Assembly (NCBI RefSeq): GCF_014836645.1
Contig: NZ_JACSQM010000001.1
Span: forward strand, 496,001 to 560,000
Length of the DNA stretch: 64,000 nucleotides
DNA from: Fictibacillus norfolkensis
Lineage (GTDB): Bacteria > Bacillota > Bacilli > Bacillales > Fictibacillaceae
Direction: 5' to 3'
Below, in pieces: positions 17,544 through 27,595 of the stretch. Both the position numbers and the translations under genes were made by a program. The notes under the pieces were generated by a model. It was given only the letters and a program-made list of their open reading frames with translations. It ran no database searches and was not told the origin of the DNA. The number at the start of each line of letters is the position of its first letter. Position 1 is the stretch's first letter.

Positions 17544-18836
17544 ATGGTTACTCACGTTTCAGTAGGACTTTTAGGATTAGGAACTGTCGGCAGTGGTGTT
17601 GTTAGAATGATCGAAGGAAATCGCGAAGAATTACAGCACCGAGTTGGATGCCCTGTTTTTATTGAAAAGATACTCGTTCAGAATGTTGACAAAGAACGTC
17701 TTGTCTCCATTAACAATGAATGGTTAACACAGCATCCCGAAGATGTTATCCAAAATCCAAATATACAGGTTGTTATAGAAGTGATGGGCGGTATTGAATT
17801 AGCGCGAGAATATATCACACTTGCTCTTCAAAATAAAAAGCATGTGATCACGGCAAACAAAGATCTGATGGCTTTATATGGTGCAGAACTTTTACAAGTA
17901 GCACATGAAAATGAATGCGATCTATTCTATGAAGCAAGTGTTGCAGGAGGCATCCCTATTATTCGTTCACTCGTTGATGGGTTGGCTTCAGACAAAATTA
18001 CGAAGATGATGGGAATCGTCAACGGAACAACGAACTACATTCTTACAAAAATGGATAAACAGCAGCGCAACTATGAAGAAGTATTAAAAGAAGCTCAAGA
18101 TCTTGGATACGCAGAAGCCGACCCTACATCAGATGTAGAAGGCATCGATGCAGCGAGAAAAATGGCGATTCTCTCAACACTCGGCTTCTCCATGCACATC
18201 CACTTGGATGATGTATCCGTGTCGGGTATCTCAAAGGTTACACAAGAGGATCTCGAATATGCACGCCAGTTCGGTTATACGCTGAAACTGATCGGAAACG
18301 CAAAAAAGGATAACGGAAAAGTGGAAATCAGTGTTGAACCCACTCTTCTGCCTGACTCACATCCGCTAGCAAGTGTTCAAAATGAATACAATGCGGTCTA
18401 TGTTTACGGTGAGTCTGTAGGAGAAACCATGTTCTTCGGACCAGGTGCCGGGCAGCTACCAACCGCTACATCAGTTGTTTCTGATTTAGTTGCTGTGGTG
18501 AAAAACATGCGACTTGGTGTTAATGGTAAAAGCGTTGTTGCTCCACAGTTTGATAAACAGTTAAAACAGCCGAACGAGATCGACGGAAAATTCTTTTACC
18601 GGTTGTACGTGAAAGATGAGGCAGGTGCTTTCTCTTCGATCACTTCTCTGTTTGCACTGCATGACATCTCACTTGAAAAATTAATTCAAAGTCCTGTAGA
18701 TCATAAAGGGGTAGCAGAAGTTGTAATCGTGACTCACGGAACGAACAAACAGCAAGATAGCCACGTCTATAACCTGCTTCGCGACTCTGAAATGGTACAA
18801 GAAATCAAAAGTCACTATCGTGTGGAGGGAGCTTAA
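17544..18836 (+). CDS. hom: homoserine dehydrogenase
   Basis: NAD(P)-dependent reduction of aspartate semialdehyde to homoserine; 430 aa. Rossmann motif [12 protein letters not shown] (residues 8-19), catalytic-domain signature [13 protein letters not shown] and [11 protein letters not shown], Lys in ANKD. A C-terminal ACT domain (from about 350, [16 protein letters not shown]) gives feedback control by threonine. The ATG follows AAGGGGCGG. First gene of hom-thrC-thrB, with thrC starting 1 bp after the stop. Confidence 0.96.
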   Translation: MVTHVSVGLLGLGTVGSGVVRMIEGNREELQHRVGCPVFIEKILVQNVDKERLVSINNEWLTQHPEDVIQNPNIQVVIEVMGGIELAREYITLALQNKKHVITANKDLMALYGAELLQVAHENECDLFYEASVAGGIPIIRSLVDGLASDKITKMMGIVNGTTNYILTKMDKQQRNYEEVLKEAQDLGYAEADPTSDVEGIDAARKMAILSTLGFSMHIHLDDVSVSGISKVTQEDLEYARQFGYTLKLIGNAKKDNGKVEISVEPTLLPDSHPLASVQNEYNAVYVYGESVGETMFFGPGAGQLPTATSVVSDLVAVVKNMRLGVNGKSVVAPQFDKQLKQPNEIDGKFFYRLYVKDEAGAFSSITSLFALHDISLEKLIQSPVDHKGVAEVVIVTHGTNKQQDSHVYNLLRDSEMVQEIKSHYRVEGA

Positions 18837-18837
18837 T

Positions 18838-19896
18838 ATGCATTGGAAAGGACTACTACATCAATATAAAGAATATTTGCCGGTTAATGAGTCTACTCCC
18901 CTTCTATCGTTGAACGAAGGGCATACTCCACTTATTCCGCTTCCACATCTATCTAAGGAATGGGGCATCAACCTTTATGCGAAGTACGAAGGAGCAAATC
19001 CTACCGGCTCTTTTAAAGACAGAGGGATGGTTATGGCTGTAGCAAAAGCGAAAGAAGAAGGAAGTAAAGCAATCATCTGTGCTTCTACAGGAAACACCTC
19101 TGCTGCAGCTGCAGCCTACGGAGCAAGAGCAGGCCTCCGATGTATCGTTGTCATTCCTGACGGTAAGATCGCTCAAGGAAAACTAGCTCAAGCAAAAATG
19201 TATGGAGCAGAGATCTTTGCCATTGAAGGAAATTTTGATGAAGCTCTTCAGATGGTACAAAAAATGAGTGAAGAAGAAGACTTCACCCTCGTTAACTCTG
19301 TAAATCCTTATCGTTTGGAAGGACAGAAAACAGCTGCTTTCGAATTGGTTGATGCGCTAGACGGAGCTCCTGACATCCTGGCTATACCCGTTGGAAACGC
19401 AGGTAACATTAGTGCGTATTGGAAAGGATTCAAAGAGTATGATGCAGTGAAATTTTCTGGACTCCCCCGCATTCATGGATTCCAAGCAGCCGGTGCAGCT
19501 CCAATCGTAAATGGATCTGTTGTTAAAAATCCTGAAACGATTGCAACTGCCATTCGAATCGGTAACCCTGCCAGCTGGAAGTTAGCTTCATCTGCTTTAG
19601 AAGAATCTGGTGGCGTCATTGATTCTGTTACAGATGAAGAAATTTTAGAAGCATATCAGATGCTCGCTTCCAAAGAAGGTGTTTTCGCTGAACCTGCTTC
19701 TTGCAGCACGATTGCTGGACTGTATAAACAACACCAACAAGGATTACTTCCAAACGGCGCTTCCGTTGTAGCCATTCTAACAGGTAACGGTCTTAAAGAT
19801 CCTGATATCGCACTAAAAACAGTACAACAAGAACCGATCGTGATTCCAAATGATTTTAATCTACTACGTCAACAGCTAAAAGGATGTGTTGTATAA
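18838..19896 (+). CDS. thrC: threonine synthase
   Basis: PLP enzyme that converts O-phosphohomoserine to threonine, 352 aa. PLP-lysine motif [11 protein letters not shown] (around residues 50-60), the phosphate-binding loop [19 protein letters not shown], and [14 protein letters not shown]. The start at 18838 is fixed by GGAGGG immediately upstream; it leaves 1 bp after hom. It ends exactly where thrB begins. Confidence 0.96.
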   Translation: MHWKGLLHQYKEYLPVNESTPLLSLNEGHTPLIPLPHLSKEWGINLYAKYEGANPTGSFKDRGMVMAVAKAKEEGSKAIICASTGNTSAAAAAYGARAGLRCIVVIPDGKIAQGKLAQAKMYGAEIFAIEGNFDEALQMVQKMSEEEDFTLVNSVNPYRLEGQKTAAFELVDALDGAPDILAIPVGNAGNISAYWKGFKEYDAVKFSGLPRIHGFQAAGAAPIVNGSVVKNPETIATAIRIGNPASWKLASSALEESGGVIDSVTDEEILEAYQMLASKEGVFAEPASCSTIAGLYKQHQQGLLPNGASVVAILTGNGLKDPDIALKTVQQEPIVIPNDFNLLRQQLKGCVV

Positions 19897-20811
19897 ATGA
19901 AAGCAGAACCTTTTTCTATCCATGTTCCAGCAAGTACAGCTAATCTTGGTCCGGGGTTTGATTCTGTCGGTCTTGCTCTAAACAGATACTTAACCGTTCA
20001 TGTTCAACCGTTCGCTCCACGCAAAACAACATTTCACGGAGAGGAACTTCAAGCATTCAATAAAGATGAAAACAACTTAATCATGCAAGCCGCACATTTC
20101 ACCGCAGATTCTTTTCGAAAGAAATTGCCTCCTTGCCAGTTAGATGTGGTGAGTACATTTCCTACATCAAAAGGGATGGGAAGCTCTGCATCTGCAATCG
20201 TAGCGGGCATCGAACTTGCAAACATCCTTTTAGACCTTGAACTTTCTAAAGAATCGAAATCACTTCTTGCAAGCTCACTAGAAGAACATCCTGATAATGT
20301 GATACCCGCCATCTTTGGAGGACTTACGATCAGTTTTTACAATGGACAAGTGGTGGAAACGGTCCATGTTCCAGATGTGGCAGTTGAGATGATCGTAGCT
20401 ATTCCAGATGGAGTTCTTCATACGAAACAGTCTAGAGGCTCTCTGCCAAACCTTCTTCCTTTCAACAAGGCGGTTGAAGGCAGCGCGATCAGCAATGTTC
20501 TTGTTGCGGCATTGATGAAAAATGATTGGAAGAAAGCAGCCGAAATGATGAACCGCGATCTGTTTCATGAACCGTTTCGTTCGAAATGGGTTCCACTCTA
20601 TGCTGAACTTAAGGAAAAAGCGATCGAGCTCGGTGCTTATGGTGCTGCTATAAGTGGTTCAGGTCCCTCCATCGTCTGTTTCACTCCACATCAAAAAGCA
20701 GCAGGTATCACTGAACAGCTTTCTCTATTGTTTCCTCAGTACCACTTTGAGACAGTTTTTCCTGACCGCAGAGGAGTTGTAGTTGAAAAATGTTTGTCTG
20801 CCGCTTTATGA
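19897..20811 (+). CDS. thrB: homoserine kinase
   Basis: GHMP-family kinase, 304 aa, phosphorylating homoserine. N-terminal VPASTANLGPGFDSVG, the ATP-binding loop PTSKGMGSSASAIVAG (about residues 90-105) and the C-terminal GAAISGSGPSIVCF motif are intact. Its ATG follows the thrC stop with no gap, and AAAGGATG within the end of thrC is the ribosome site. Last gene of the operon, with a bidirectional terminator after it. Confidence 0.96.
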   Translation: MKAEPFSIHVPASTANLGPGFDSVGLALNRYLTVHVQPFAPRKTTFHGEELQAFNKDENNLIMQAAHFTADSFRKKLPPCQLDVVSTFPTSKGMGSSASAIVAGIELANILLDLELSKESKSLLASSLEEHPDNVIPAIFGGLTISFYNGQVVETVHVPDVAVEMIVAIPDGVLHTKQSRGSLPNLLPFNKAVEGSAISNVLVAALMKNDWKKAAEMMNRDLFHEPFRSKWVPLYAELKEKAIELGAYGAAISGSGPSIVCFTPHQKAAGITEQLSLLFPQYHFETVFPDRRGVVVEKCLSAAL

Positions 20812-20823
20812 ATTTAACAGGCA

Positions 20824-20859
20824 AAAGGATTAAGCACCGAAAATGCTTAATCCTTTTTG
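20824..20859. terminator. bidirectional terminator
   Basis: A 13-bp perfect stem AAAGGATTAAGCA / TGCTTAATCCTTT with flanking A/T runs. Ends hom-thrC-thrB and the convergent GH18 gene. Confidence 0.92.
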
Positions 20860-20861
20860 TC

Positions 20862-22037
20862 TTATTTATGCACAATCTCAAATTGATCTCTTAATAGCGT
20901 CCAGTTTTCAGGGAATGGTTCTCCTAATACCCAATAACCAAGCCCTCTTAATTTATATTTCTTCACGAGTTGATTCTTTGCTTCAGCACTTTGTTCGTTC
21001 TCAAACCATACAACATGCTCTTTGCCGTTATCATCTTTGTAATTAAAGAACGGTGCTTGAGACTCGTTATCATATTTCACAGTAGCATCTTCTTTTAATG
21101 CCAAATCATGTGCTTCTGCCGGTGCGACGCGTTTTGCGAATTTATTTCCTTTTTTATAAGGAAGTGTCCAATCGTATCCGTATAACGGAGCACCCATCAC
21201 GATTTTTTCTGGAGGGATGACCGATGTTGCATACTTCACTACTTTCTCTACTTGCTTTACAGGCGCAACAGCCATTGGAGGTCCACCAGACCAGCCCCAC
21301 TCATATGTCATAAGAACAACAAAGTCTGCTAGCTCCCCATGACGTTTATAGTCATGTGCTCCATGCCATGGTCCTTTTTGTTCATCACTTGTCTTTGGAG
21401 CTAATGCAGTTGAAACTTTAAATCCTTCTTTTTGAACTTGTGGGATGATCGTTTCTAGAAAACCGTTATAAAGCTCTCGATCTTTTTCTTTAATATGTTC
21501 AAAATCAATATTCAGTGCTTTATACCCTTTTTGCTTCATCGTGCTGATAACACTACCGATCAGCGTTTTTGAAGCGGTTTTATCTGTGAAGATGTTATGT
21601 GCGATCTCTGGCGAGAAGTTTCCGTCTATAAAGTTAGTTAACACCATCATCGGCATTGCTTTAGATTTCTTCACTTCTTGAAGTGCCGCATAATCTTTAA
21701 TTGGCTTAAGTGATCCATCTTTATTTACTTGATAACTAAAAAACGCTACGTAAGTTAGATCGTTTACCGATTCTTGTACATCTTTTATTGATTGTTTCGC
21801 TTCGATCGGCTCTAAGAATCCTAAAGTCTCAATCTTCGTTTTACCATGATTCGTTTCAGCTTTTGAGATGTCCACTTGTTTTTTCTGTGGCGAATTAATC
21901 TGTTCTAACCTTGGGCTATTTCGCGTTTCGTTACTCATGTTCTTTGGAGCAGCTTCGCTTTCTTTCATGTTGTTAGAGTTGCCGCATCCGCTTAGTACAA
22001 TCGTAAACGCCGCTAAAAGCGCGACTATCTTTTTCAT
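20862..22037 (-). CDS. GH18 glycosidase lipoprotein
   Basis: A 391-aa exported protein of the spore-germination YaaH/YdhD/YvbX type (glycoside hydrolase 18). Lipobox LSGC gives an anchored protein. The catalytic strand reads KALNIDFEHI, with the acid Glu in the DxE position; a later VVLMTYEWGWSGGPP and the typical VMGAPLYGYDW follow. No LysM domains, unlike YaaH. ATG at 22037 is chosen because GGAGG lies 7 nt upstream. Role in cortex or wall remodelling is inferred. Confidence 0.85.
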   Translation of the reverse strand: MKKIVALLAAFTIVLSGCGNSNNMKESEAAPKNMSNETRNSPRLEQINSPQKKQVDISKAETNHGKTKIETLGFLEPIEAKQSIKDVQESVNDLTYVAFFSYQVNKDGSLKPIKDYAALQEVKKSKAMPMMVLTNFIDGNFSPEIAHNIFTDKTASKTLIGSVISTMKQKGYKALNIDFEHIKEKDRELYNGFLETIIPQVQKEGFKVSTALAPKTSDEQKGPWHGAHDYKRHGELADFVVLMTYEWGWSGGPPMAVAPVKQVEKVVKYATSVIPPEKIVMGAPLYGYDWTLPYKKGNKFAKRVAPAEAHDLALKEDATVKYDNESQAPFFNYKDDNGKEHVVWFENEQSAEAKNQLVKKYKLRGLGYWVLGEPFPENWTLLRDQFEIVHK

Positions 22038-22146
22038 AAACAAACCTCCTTCATTTTCGTTATTTTTCCATGAAGAGGTTTGTCCTATTCTCTTTTTTTA
22101 AAATAGCTCGCACCATCTAATCCTCTTATCTTTTTAACAGATAGTT

Positions 22147-22345
22147 AAAAGGTTGTTGCTTTTGACTCTTTATTTAAAAAACATCATTGCAAGTTGATTG
22201 TAGTGTAAGGTGTGAGACTCCTGGGGGATCAGTGTGACAGGTGAGACACCTAAGGGTGCAAAGCACCGAGGTGGCTCACCGCACACCCCCCGGAAAGCGA
22301 AACACCTGAAACGGAGATCAACTACTTTCATAGATCGTCAAAGAA
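22147..22345 (+). repeat. dispersed palindromic element, copy 3
   Basis: Core 22195-22328: AGTTGATTGTAGTGTAAGG at the left, GAGACTCCTGGGGGATC, GACAGGTGAGACACC, GGCTCACCGCACACCCC, and CGGAGATCAACTACTTTC at the right. The outer arm AGGTTGTTGCTTTTGA is at 22151. Fills the gap between the GH18 and ampS genes. Confidence 0.8.
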
Positions 22346-22353
22346 CCAAAAAA

Positions 22354-22379
22354 AAAGACCCCAAGAGCGTGGAGTCTTT
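22354..22379 (-). terminator. terminator of ampS
   Basis: AAGACTCCACGCTCT stem against GGGGTCTT on the minus strand, then a long T-run. Confidence 0.8.
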
Positions 22380-22386
22380 AAATCAT

Positions 22387-23625
22387 TTATATCGCCCAGT
22401 TTCCATTTTTAAATAACGGAATACGTTTGCCATCTTCATATTCAGCCTCAATTTCAAGATCTGCAGAACCAATCATAAAATCAGTATGGCCGCGGCTGAA
22501 GTTGATCTCTTTTTCTTCCATCTGCTCTGGTGAAAGGTTTCCTGCATCCTTCACTGACATCGTGATTGATGTTCCGATCGCTAGATGGCATGAAGCATTT
22601 TCATCATACAACGTGTTATTAAATGTGATACCTGAGTTTGAAATAGGCGAATCGTGAGGAACTAATGCAACTTCACCTAAGTACCCCATTCCATCATCGA
22701 TGCTAAGCAGTTGTTTCAATGTGTCATACCCTTCCTCAGCTGTGAAATCAATCACTTTTCCATCTTTAAACGTTAAGCTGAAGTTATCAATGATGTTCCC
22801 CATCGCTGAAAGTGGTTTTGAGCTTGATACTTTACCGTTTACACCATATTTTCTCGGTGTTGTGAACACTTCTTCTGTTGGCAAGTTCGGGATATAATAC
22901 GTTCCGAACGTTGAATGGTGACCTCCACCGATCCATGTGTGATCTGGATGAAGATCTATGCTTAAATCGGTACCTTCTTCAGATTTATAATGAAGCGTTT
23001 TGAACTGCTGTTCGTTTAAATAGTTCACTTTTTCTGTCAACGTTTTCACATGATCGTCCCATGCTGCTACAGGATCATTCTGATCAACACGAACGGTTTT
23101 GAAAATTGCTTCCCATAATGCATCTACCGCTTCTTCATCATTCTTGTCTGGGAAAACGCTCTTAGCCCAGCCAACCGTAGGTGCACCAGCGATCGCCCAG
23201 TGCATATCTCCTCTTAATTGACCCGCTGAGAAAGCTTGAAGTTTCTCACCGCGATTTTTTTGAACGAACATCATGCGCTCAGAAGGAACGCCTTTATAAG
23301 CGTTCGGATCATTCCCTGTAATCATCAAAAAACAATCATGATTTTCCACAAGGCTATTATATTTATCAATTTCCCATGAAGGCAGATCATTTTGAAGAAC
23401 CTCTTCTGCCGCAAGAGTAAGATGAATGCGGCTTGTTTGTGTATCTGTCCAATCCACCATCACTCGTTTACAACCGTTCTCGTATGCATGCTTCGTCACT
23501 TTGCGCGTAAATTCTGCCGTTTCGATTGGCGAACTGATGAGCAACCTCTGTCCCTCTTTTAACCCTAATCCAACCTTTATCACTAATTCAGCGTATTGAT
23601 CCAACTTCTCTTCAAACGACTTCAT
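22387..23625 (-). CDS. ampS: aminopeptidase, M29 (thermophilic aminopeptidase) family
   Basis: A 412-aa cytosolic metallo-aminopeptidase (AmpS/AmpT). Family segments are NGCKRVMVDWTD, GNDPNAYKGVP, a Glu-rich metal region (FNNTLYDENASCHLAIG, VALVPHDSPISNSG) and the closing RGHTDFMIGS, which carries His and Asp ligands. ATG at 23625 has GGAGGGGAAAG upstream; an in-frame ATG at 23652 lies before it. Monocistronic with a strong terminator. Confidence 0.93.
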   Translation of the reverse strand: MKSFEEKLDQYAELVIKVGLGLKEGQRLLISSPIETAEFTRKVTKHAYENGCKRVMVDWTDTQTSRIHLTLAAEEVLQNDLPSWEIDKYNSLVENHDCFLMITGNDPNAYKGVPSERMMFVQKNRGEKLQAFSAGQLRGDMHWAIAGAPTVGWAKSVFPDKNDEEAVDALWEAIFKTVRVDQNDPVAAWDDHVKTLTEKVNYLNEQQFKTLHYKSEEGTDLSIDLHPDHTWIGGGHHSTFGTYYIPNLPTEEVFTTPRKYGVNGKVSSSKPLSAMGNIIDNFSLTFKDGKVIDFTAEEGYDTLKQLLSIDDGMGYLGEVALVPHDSPISNSGITFNNTLYDENASCHLAIGTSITMSVKDAGNLSPEQMEEKEINFSRGHTDFMIGSADLEIEAEYEDGKRIPLFKNGNWAI

Positions 23626-23807
23626 ACTTTCCCCTCCGATTGGTAAATACATAAAAACGACTGATAAGTTTATATTATATTAATTATATAAAAAAAAGAA
23701 TATTATGACTACTGTTTTCTTTATTACCTTTCGTTACTTCTCTATAGAAAGCAACCTTTAAACGGTAATCAATTTCTCGATAAACAAATGACTAAAAAAA
23801 GAAAAGA

Positions 23808-24806
23808 TCACATAACGCTCTGTGATCTTGAATGATTATTATCGTTTTTGTTTAGGCTGAATCCGATTTGAGTGAGTGCGCTCTCTAAATTGTTAGTGAT
23901 CATGATTCCTTTAAAATCCACATCAACATGTAAAGTGGTTATGGCAAGATCTGGTCTGAACCCTGTAAGAATTGGAGTGACTCCTATTAATCTTAACAAC
24001 TTCACGATGTTTAACAGATATTCACTAACAGAGTTATTGATTCTACTCACTCCTGAAAGATCGATTATCATGTGTTCGAGCTCTAAATTCATGCTGCTTT
24101 CAAGTGTGCTTTGAATGATGAGTTCTGCTCGATATTCATTAATATGGCCAATGATTGGAAGGATCGCAACACCTTTTGTTAAAGGAACAATCGGCACTGA
24201 AATTTCTTTTATTTCTTTATTCGCCTTATCAAGCTCTAAAACGTAAGTTAACAATGAAGACATCGTCTGGAAAAGCTCGATATGCTGATCGGTAAACTCA
24301 AATGTTTTCGTATCAAGACCACAGATTGTTCCGTAATTTTCACCATCTTCATAATAGATCGGAATCGCAATAAAGCTTCCCCCACCTAAATCCTCTGTCA
24401 CATTCAGATGCTTCGTCCGTTCATTTTGCGTAATATCTTCTATAAGAAGAATATCATTGCCTTTATCTACGCTCACTTTACAAAACGTTTCTTTAAAGGG
24501 CATTGTTGTACCTTCTTGAATCAATACCGTATTCTTATTTACAGCTTTTTTGATCTCATTTACTTGTTTGTCATTCTTGGCAATAAACAACGTATTGATG
24601 TTGATAAGTTTACTCATAAAATGAAGAATGTTTGCAGTAGCTTCTTCAAAGTTTTTAACCGATTTATTTTTAAGTGCTGAATTTAGATGCATAGACAAAA
24701 TAAATGACCAACCTTTCATTTCTAAAAATCTTTCTCTCGCAGTCTTTTGATGGTCCACCCCTTTATTTACCCTAAAGAAATTGAAATAAACATTTTGGTA
24801 AAACAT
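23808..24806 (-). CDS. GAF-STAS sensor protein, RsbR-like
   Basis: Up to 332 aa. The middle holds a GAF-like domain (about residues 80-200, with GGGSFIAIPIYYEDGENYG), followed by a short linker and a STAS domain (about 210-320, with IIDLSGVSRINNSVSEYLL). It resembles stressosome RsbR-type sensors, here with GAF input instead of globin or PAS. The start is uncertain: ATG at 24806 lacks a good ribosome site, and alternatives further in are not clearly better. No rsb genes nearby. Confidence 0.75.
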   Translation of the reverse strand: MFYQNVYFNFFRVNKGVDHQKTARERFLEMKGWSFILSMHLNSALKNKSVKNFEEATANILHFMSKLININTLFIAKNDKQVNEIKKAVNKNTVLIQEGTTMPFKETFCKVSVDKGNDILLIEDITQNERTKHLNVTEDLGGGSFIAIPIYYEDGENYGTICGLDTKTFEFTDQHIELFQTMSSLLTYVLELDKANKEIKEISVPIVPLTKGVAILPIIGHINEYRAELIIQSTLESSMNLELEHMIIDLSGVSRINNSVSEYLLNIVKLLRLIGVTPILTGFRPDLAITTLHVDVDFKGIMITNNLESALTQIGFSLNKNDNNHSRSQSVM

Positions 24807-25126
24807 TTATAGCGCGTTGACTAAAAGATAAATGAAAACTTAGATAAAAATAATCAAAGACAGTTCTTGTATGAGGGATGTTTTTCTTCCGTGTCTAAAG
24901 AACTATATGAAAACTCCTAAATTAAAACATTCTTCACCATTTTTTCAAATTAAAAGTGTTTGAAAATAGTTCTTTAAATAGTAAATAATCCCTATTCTAT
25001 ATTAAAAACACGGGAGTTATCTCCTATTCTAGTAGTTGAGCTATCGTGGTAACATTTTGAATACACGGAATTATCCGACAATAAATGTCGGTTTTCGGTA
25101 ACTACTACGATTTAGGGGGAATCTTG
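24807..25126. other. intergenic region upstream of inhA
   Basis: AT-rich gap that must hold promoters for the divergent GAF-STAS gene and inhA. TTGAAA near 24960 with an AT-rich -10 region 16-17 bp later is a weak candidate for inhA. GGAGTTATCTCC near 25014 forms a small hairpin. No PlcR-type palindrome was seen. Confidence 0.4.
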
Positions 25127-27514
25127 GTGAAAAAAGGGAAATGGGTATCTGCTGCACTCGCTACAATGTTAAGCTGCTCTGCTTTTTCAAGTGTTAGTGC
25201 TGCACCAGCAAATGTTTCATCTGATGTGAAAGCAACACAACAACACGAAGATCACAAAGGACATAAGCATGGAGGCGGTCCTTTTGATTTAGGCATCGCC
25301 AACGATGAAAAATTGATCGAAATGCTGAAGAAACAAGGCGAAATCAGTAAAAACGCATCTGAAGCGGATGCACAGAAAAAATTACAGCAATTTTTACACA
25401 AAAAACAAGAGAACGCATCTAAATTCTCTGAAGGTGCACTTGAAGACGAACATAGTGAAAAGCGTAAAGAAATTAGAAGTAAGCATAAAAAAGAAGGCCT
25501 TAAGAAAGACGGTAGAAAAGAAGATAAGATTAAAAACGTAAAAGAAGAAAAGTGGAAAGGACAAAAGCGTGTAGATAACGTTCTTGTTCTTATGATAGAG
25601 TTCCCAGACTACCCTGCTACGAACATTAAAGCAGACGAAACAGATATGTTTTATGAAGAATATTCTAAGAAACATTATGAAGACTTAGTATTTGGAAATA
25701 AAGGATATAAAGGACCGAACGGGGAAAAGTTAATCTCCATGAAACAATATTATGAACAGCAATCTGGTGGAAGTTATTCTGTAACAGGTAGTGTTGGAGG
25801 TTGGTATAAAGCTAAACATCCAGCAGCTTATTATGGAGGAAACGTACCTACTCCAGACGGTAATGACAAAGACGCTCGTTCTCTAGTAAAAGAAGCGCTA
25901 GAAGCGGCTGCAAAAGATCCTAACATTAACCTAGGAGACTATGATCAAGAAGATCGCTACGACCTAGATGGAGATGGCAATACACGTGAAGCTGATGGTT
26001 TAGTAGACCACCTTATGATCGTTCACTCAAGCGTCGGTGAAGAAGCTGGCGGAGGTGCACTTGCTGGTGACGCAATTTGGAGCCACCGTTGGAACCTTGG
26101 TTCACCTTTCCCAATCGCAGGCTCAGAGTCTGAAGTTGATTATTGGAACGGTATGATGGGAGCTTACGATTATACAGTCCAACCTGCTGATGGAGCAGCT
26201 GGCGTATTTTCTCATGAATATGGTCATGATCTTGAGCTTCCGGATGAGTACGATACACAGTACTCTGGCCAAGGTGAGCCTGTTGCATACTGGTCGATCA
26301 TGTCTAGCGGAAGCTGGGCTGGTAAAGTTCCTGGTACTGAGCCGACTGGATTCAGTGCTTGGTCTAAAGAATTCTTACAATCGTATATCGGTGGTAACTG
26401 GTTAAGTGGAGAAACGTTCGTTTACGAAGAGATCGACCGTAAAGGAATCGACGTTCTTCTTGATCAGGCAAACACGAAAGGTACGAACAATGATGCCGTT
26501 CGCGTTGATCTTCCACAAAAAGAAACAGTCGTTAACAAGCCTTATAGCGGTGACAATCAATATTTTAGTGGCAGCGGAGATGACTTAGACAACTCATTAG
26601 TTACATCTCTTGATCTTACAAAAGCTTCAACAGCTACACTAAACTTTAAAACATGGTATGACATTGAAACAGATTGGGATTATGCTTCTATTAAAGTGAA
26701 AGAAGAAGGAGCAACAGATTGGGTGACCGTTAAAGGTAACCTGACTACGGATACGAATCCAAACGAGCAGAACCCTGGCCATGGTATTACAGGAAGCACG
26801 AATGGTGAATGGGTGAACGGAGCCTTCAACCTATCTGCTTATGCAGGCAAAAAGATCGACCTGAAGTTCAACTATTGGACGGATGTAGCAGCAACAATGC
26901 CTGGATTCTTTGTAGATGACATTTCTGTTAACGTTGATGGAACGGATGTATTGTTCGATAATGCTGAAGGAACGCCTAAATTCAAGCTAGAAGGCTTTAC
27001 GAAGAACCAAGGTAAATTCCTATCTGATCATTACTACTTATTAGAATGGAGAAATCACCAAGGTGTTGATAAAGGTCTTGCTCACATTGCACGTGGAAAA
27101 AGCTTAATGTCTTATGATGGCGGACTTGTTGTTTGGTACGTGGATAACAGCTATTCTGACAACTGGACAGGCATCCACCCTGGAGATGGTTTCTTGGGCG
27201 TAGTCGATGCGAACCAAGAAACGCTTAAATGGAGCGATGGTAAAGTAGCTGCAACACGCTACTTGATCCATGATGCTGCATTCAACACGGATAAAGGGAA
27301 GCCAATGTTCCTAGATTACAAACAAATCAATGGAACATCGCTTACGGATAACGCGATTCATCCAAACTCCGTATTCAATGATAAAGATGACTACTCTAAT
27401 CCTGGACTTCTAGACGCTGGACGTAACGTTCCACAATACGGTCTAAAGTTCTCTGTTGAAGGAAAGAGTAAAGACGATTCTGTAGCGAAGATTAAGATCT
27501 CTCGCAAGAAATAA
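25127..27514 (+). CDS. inhA: immune inhibitor A, M6 metalloprotease
   Basis: Secreted zinc protease, 795 aa, the usual InhA length. The GTG at 25127 follows AGGGGGA at 6 nt; an in-frame ATG at 25085 lies far upstream. Signal peptide 1-27 (cleavage near VSA). The propeptide holds IANDEKLIEMLKKQGEI and a Lys/Glu-rich stretch. The catalytic domain has HEYGHDLELPDEYD (His363, Glu364, His367) and the downstream SSGSW Met-turn region. Asp-rich calcium loops occur (DLDGDGNTREADG). The C-terminal half contains a MAM-like beta domain. Known InhA proteins cut antimicrobial peptides and host proteins. A propeptide-like lipoprotein gene follows. Confidence 0.95.
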   Translation: MKKGKWVSAALATMLSCSAFSSVSAAPANVSSDVKATQQHEDHKGHKHGGGPFDLGIANDEKLIEMLKKQGEISKNASEADAQKKLQQFLHKKQENASKFSEGALEDEHSEKRKEIRSKHKKEGLKKDGRKEDKIKNVKEEKWKGQKRVDNVLVLMIEFPDYPATNIKADETDMFYEEYSKKHYEDLVFGNKGYKGPNGEKLISMKQYYEQQSGGSYSVTGSVGGWYKAKHPAAYYGGNVPTPDGNDKDARSLVKEALEAAAKDPNINLGDYDQEDRYDLDGDGNTREADGLVDHLMIVHSSVGEEAGGGALAGDAIWSHRWNLGSPFPIAGSESEVDYWNGMMGAYDYTVQPADGAAGVFSHEYGHDLELPDEYDTQYSGQGEPVAYWSIMSSGSWAGKVPGTEPTGFSAWSKEFLQSYIGGNWLSGETFVYEEIDRKGIDVLLDQANTKGTNNDAVRVDLPQKETVVNKPYSGDNQYFSGSGDDLDNSLVTSLDLTKASTATLNFKTWYDIETDWDYASIKVKEEGATDWVTVKGNLTTDTNPNEQNPGHGITGSTNGEWVNGAFNLSAYAGKKIDLKFNYWTDVAATMPGFFVDDISVNVDGTDVLFDNAEGTPKFKLEGFTKNQGKFLSDHYYLLEWRNHQGVDKGLAHIARGKSLMSYDGGLVVWYVDNSYSDNWTGIHPGDGFLGVVDANQETLKWSDGKVAATRYLIHDAAFNTDKGKPMFLDYKQINGTSLTDNAIHPNSVFNDKDDYSNPGLLDAGRNVPQYGLKFSVEGKSKDDSVAKIKISRKK

Positions 27515-27526
27515 ACATTCATTCAT

Positions 27527-27560
27527 AAACCCAACTGTGTACATGCAGTTGGGTTTTATT
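27527..27560 (+). terminator. terminator of inhA
   Basis: AAACCCAACTG / CAGTTGGGTTT stem, 8-nt loop, T-rich tail. It lies only 36 bp before the next start codon. Confidence 0.9.
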
Positions 27561-27595
27561 TTCCTAGGGTAAACTGTTAATAAGGAGGGTATGAG

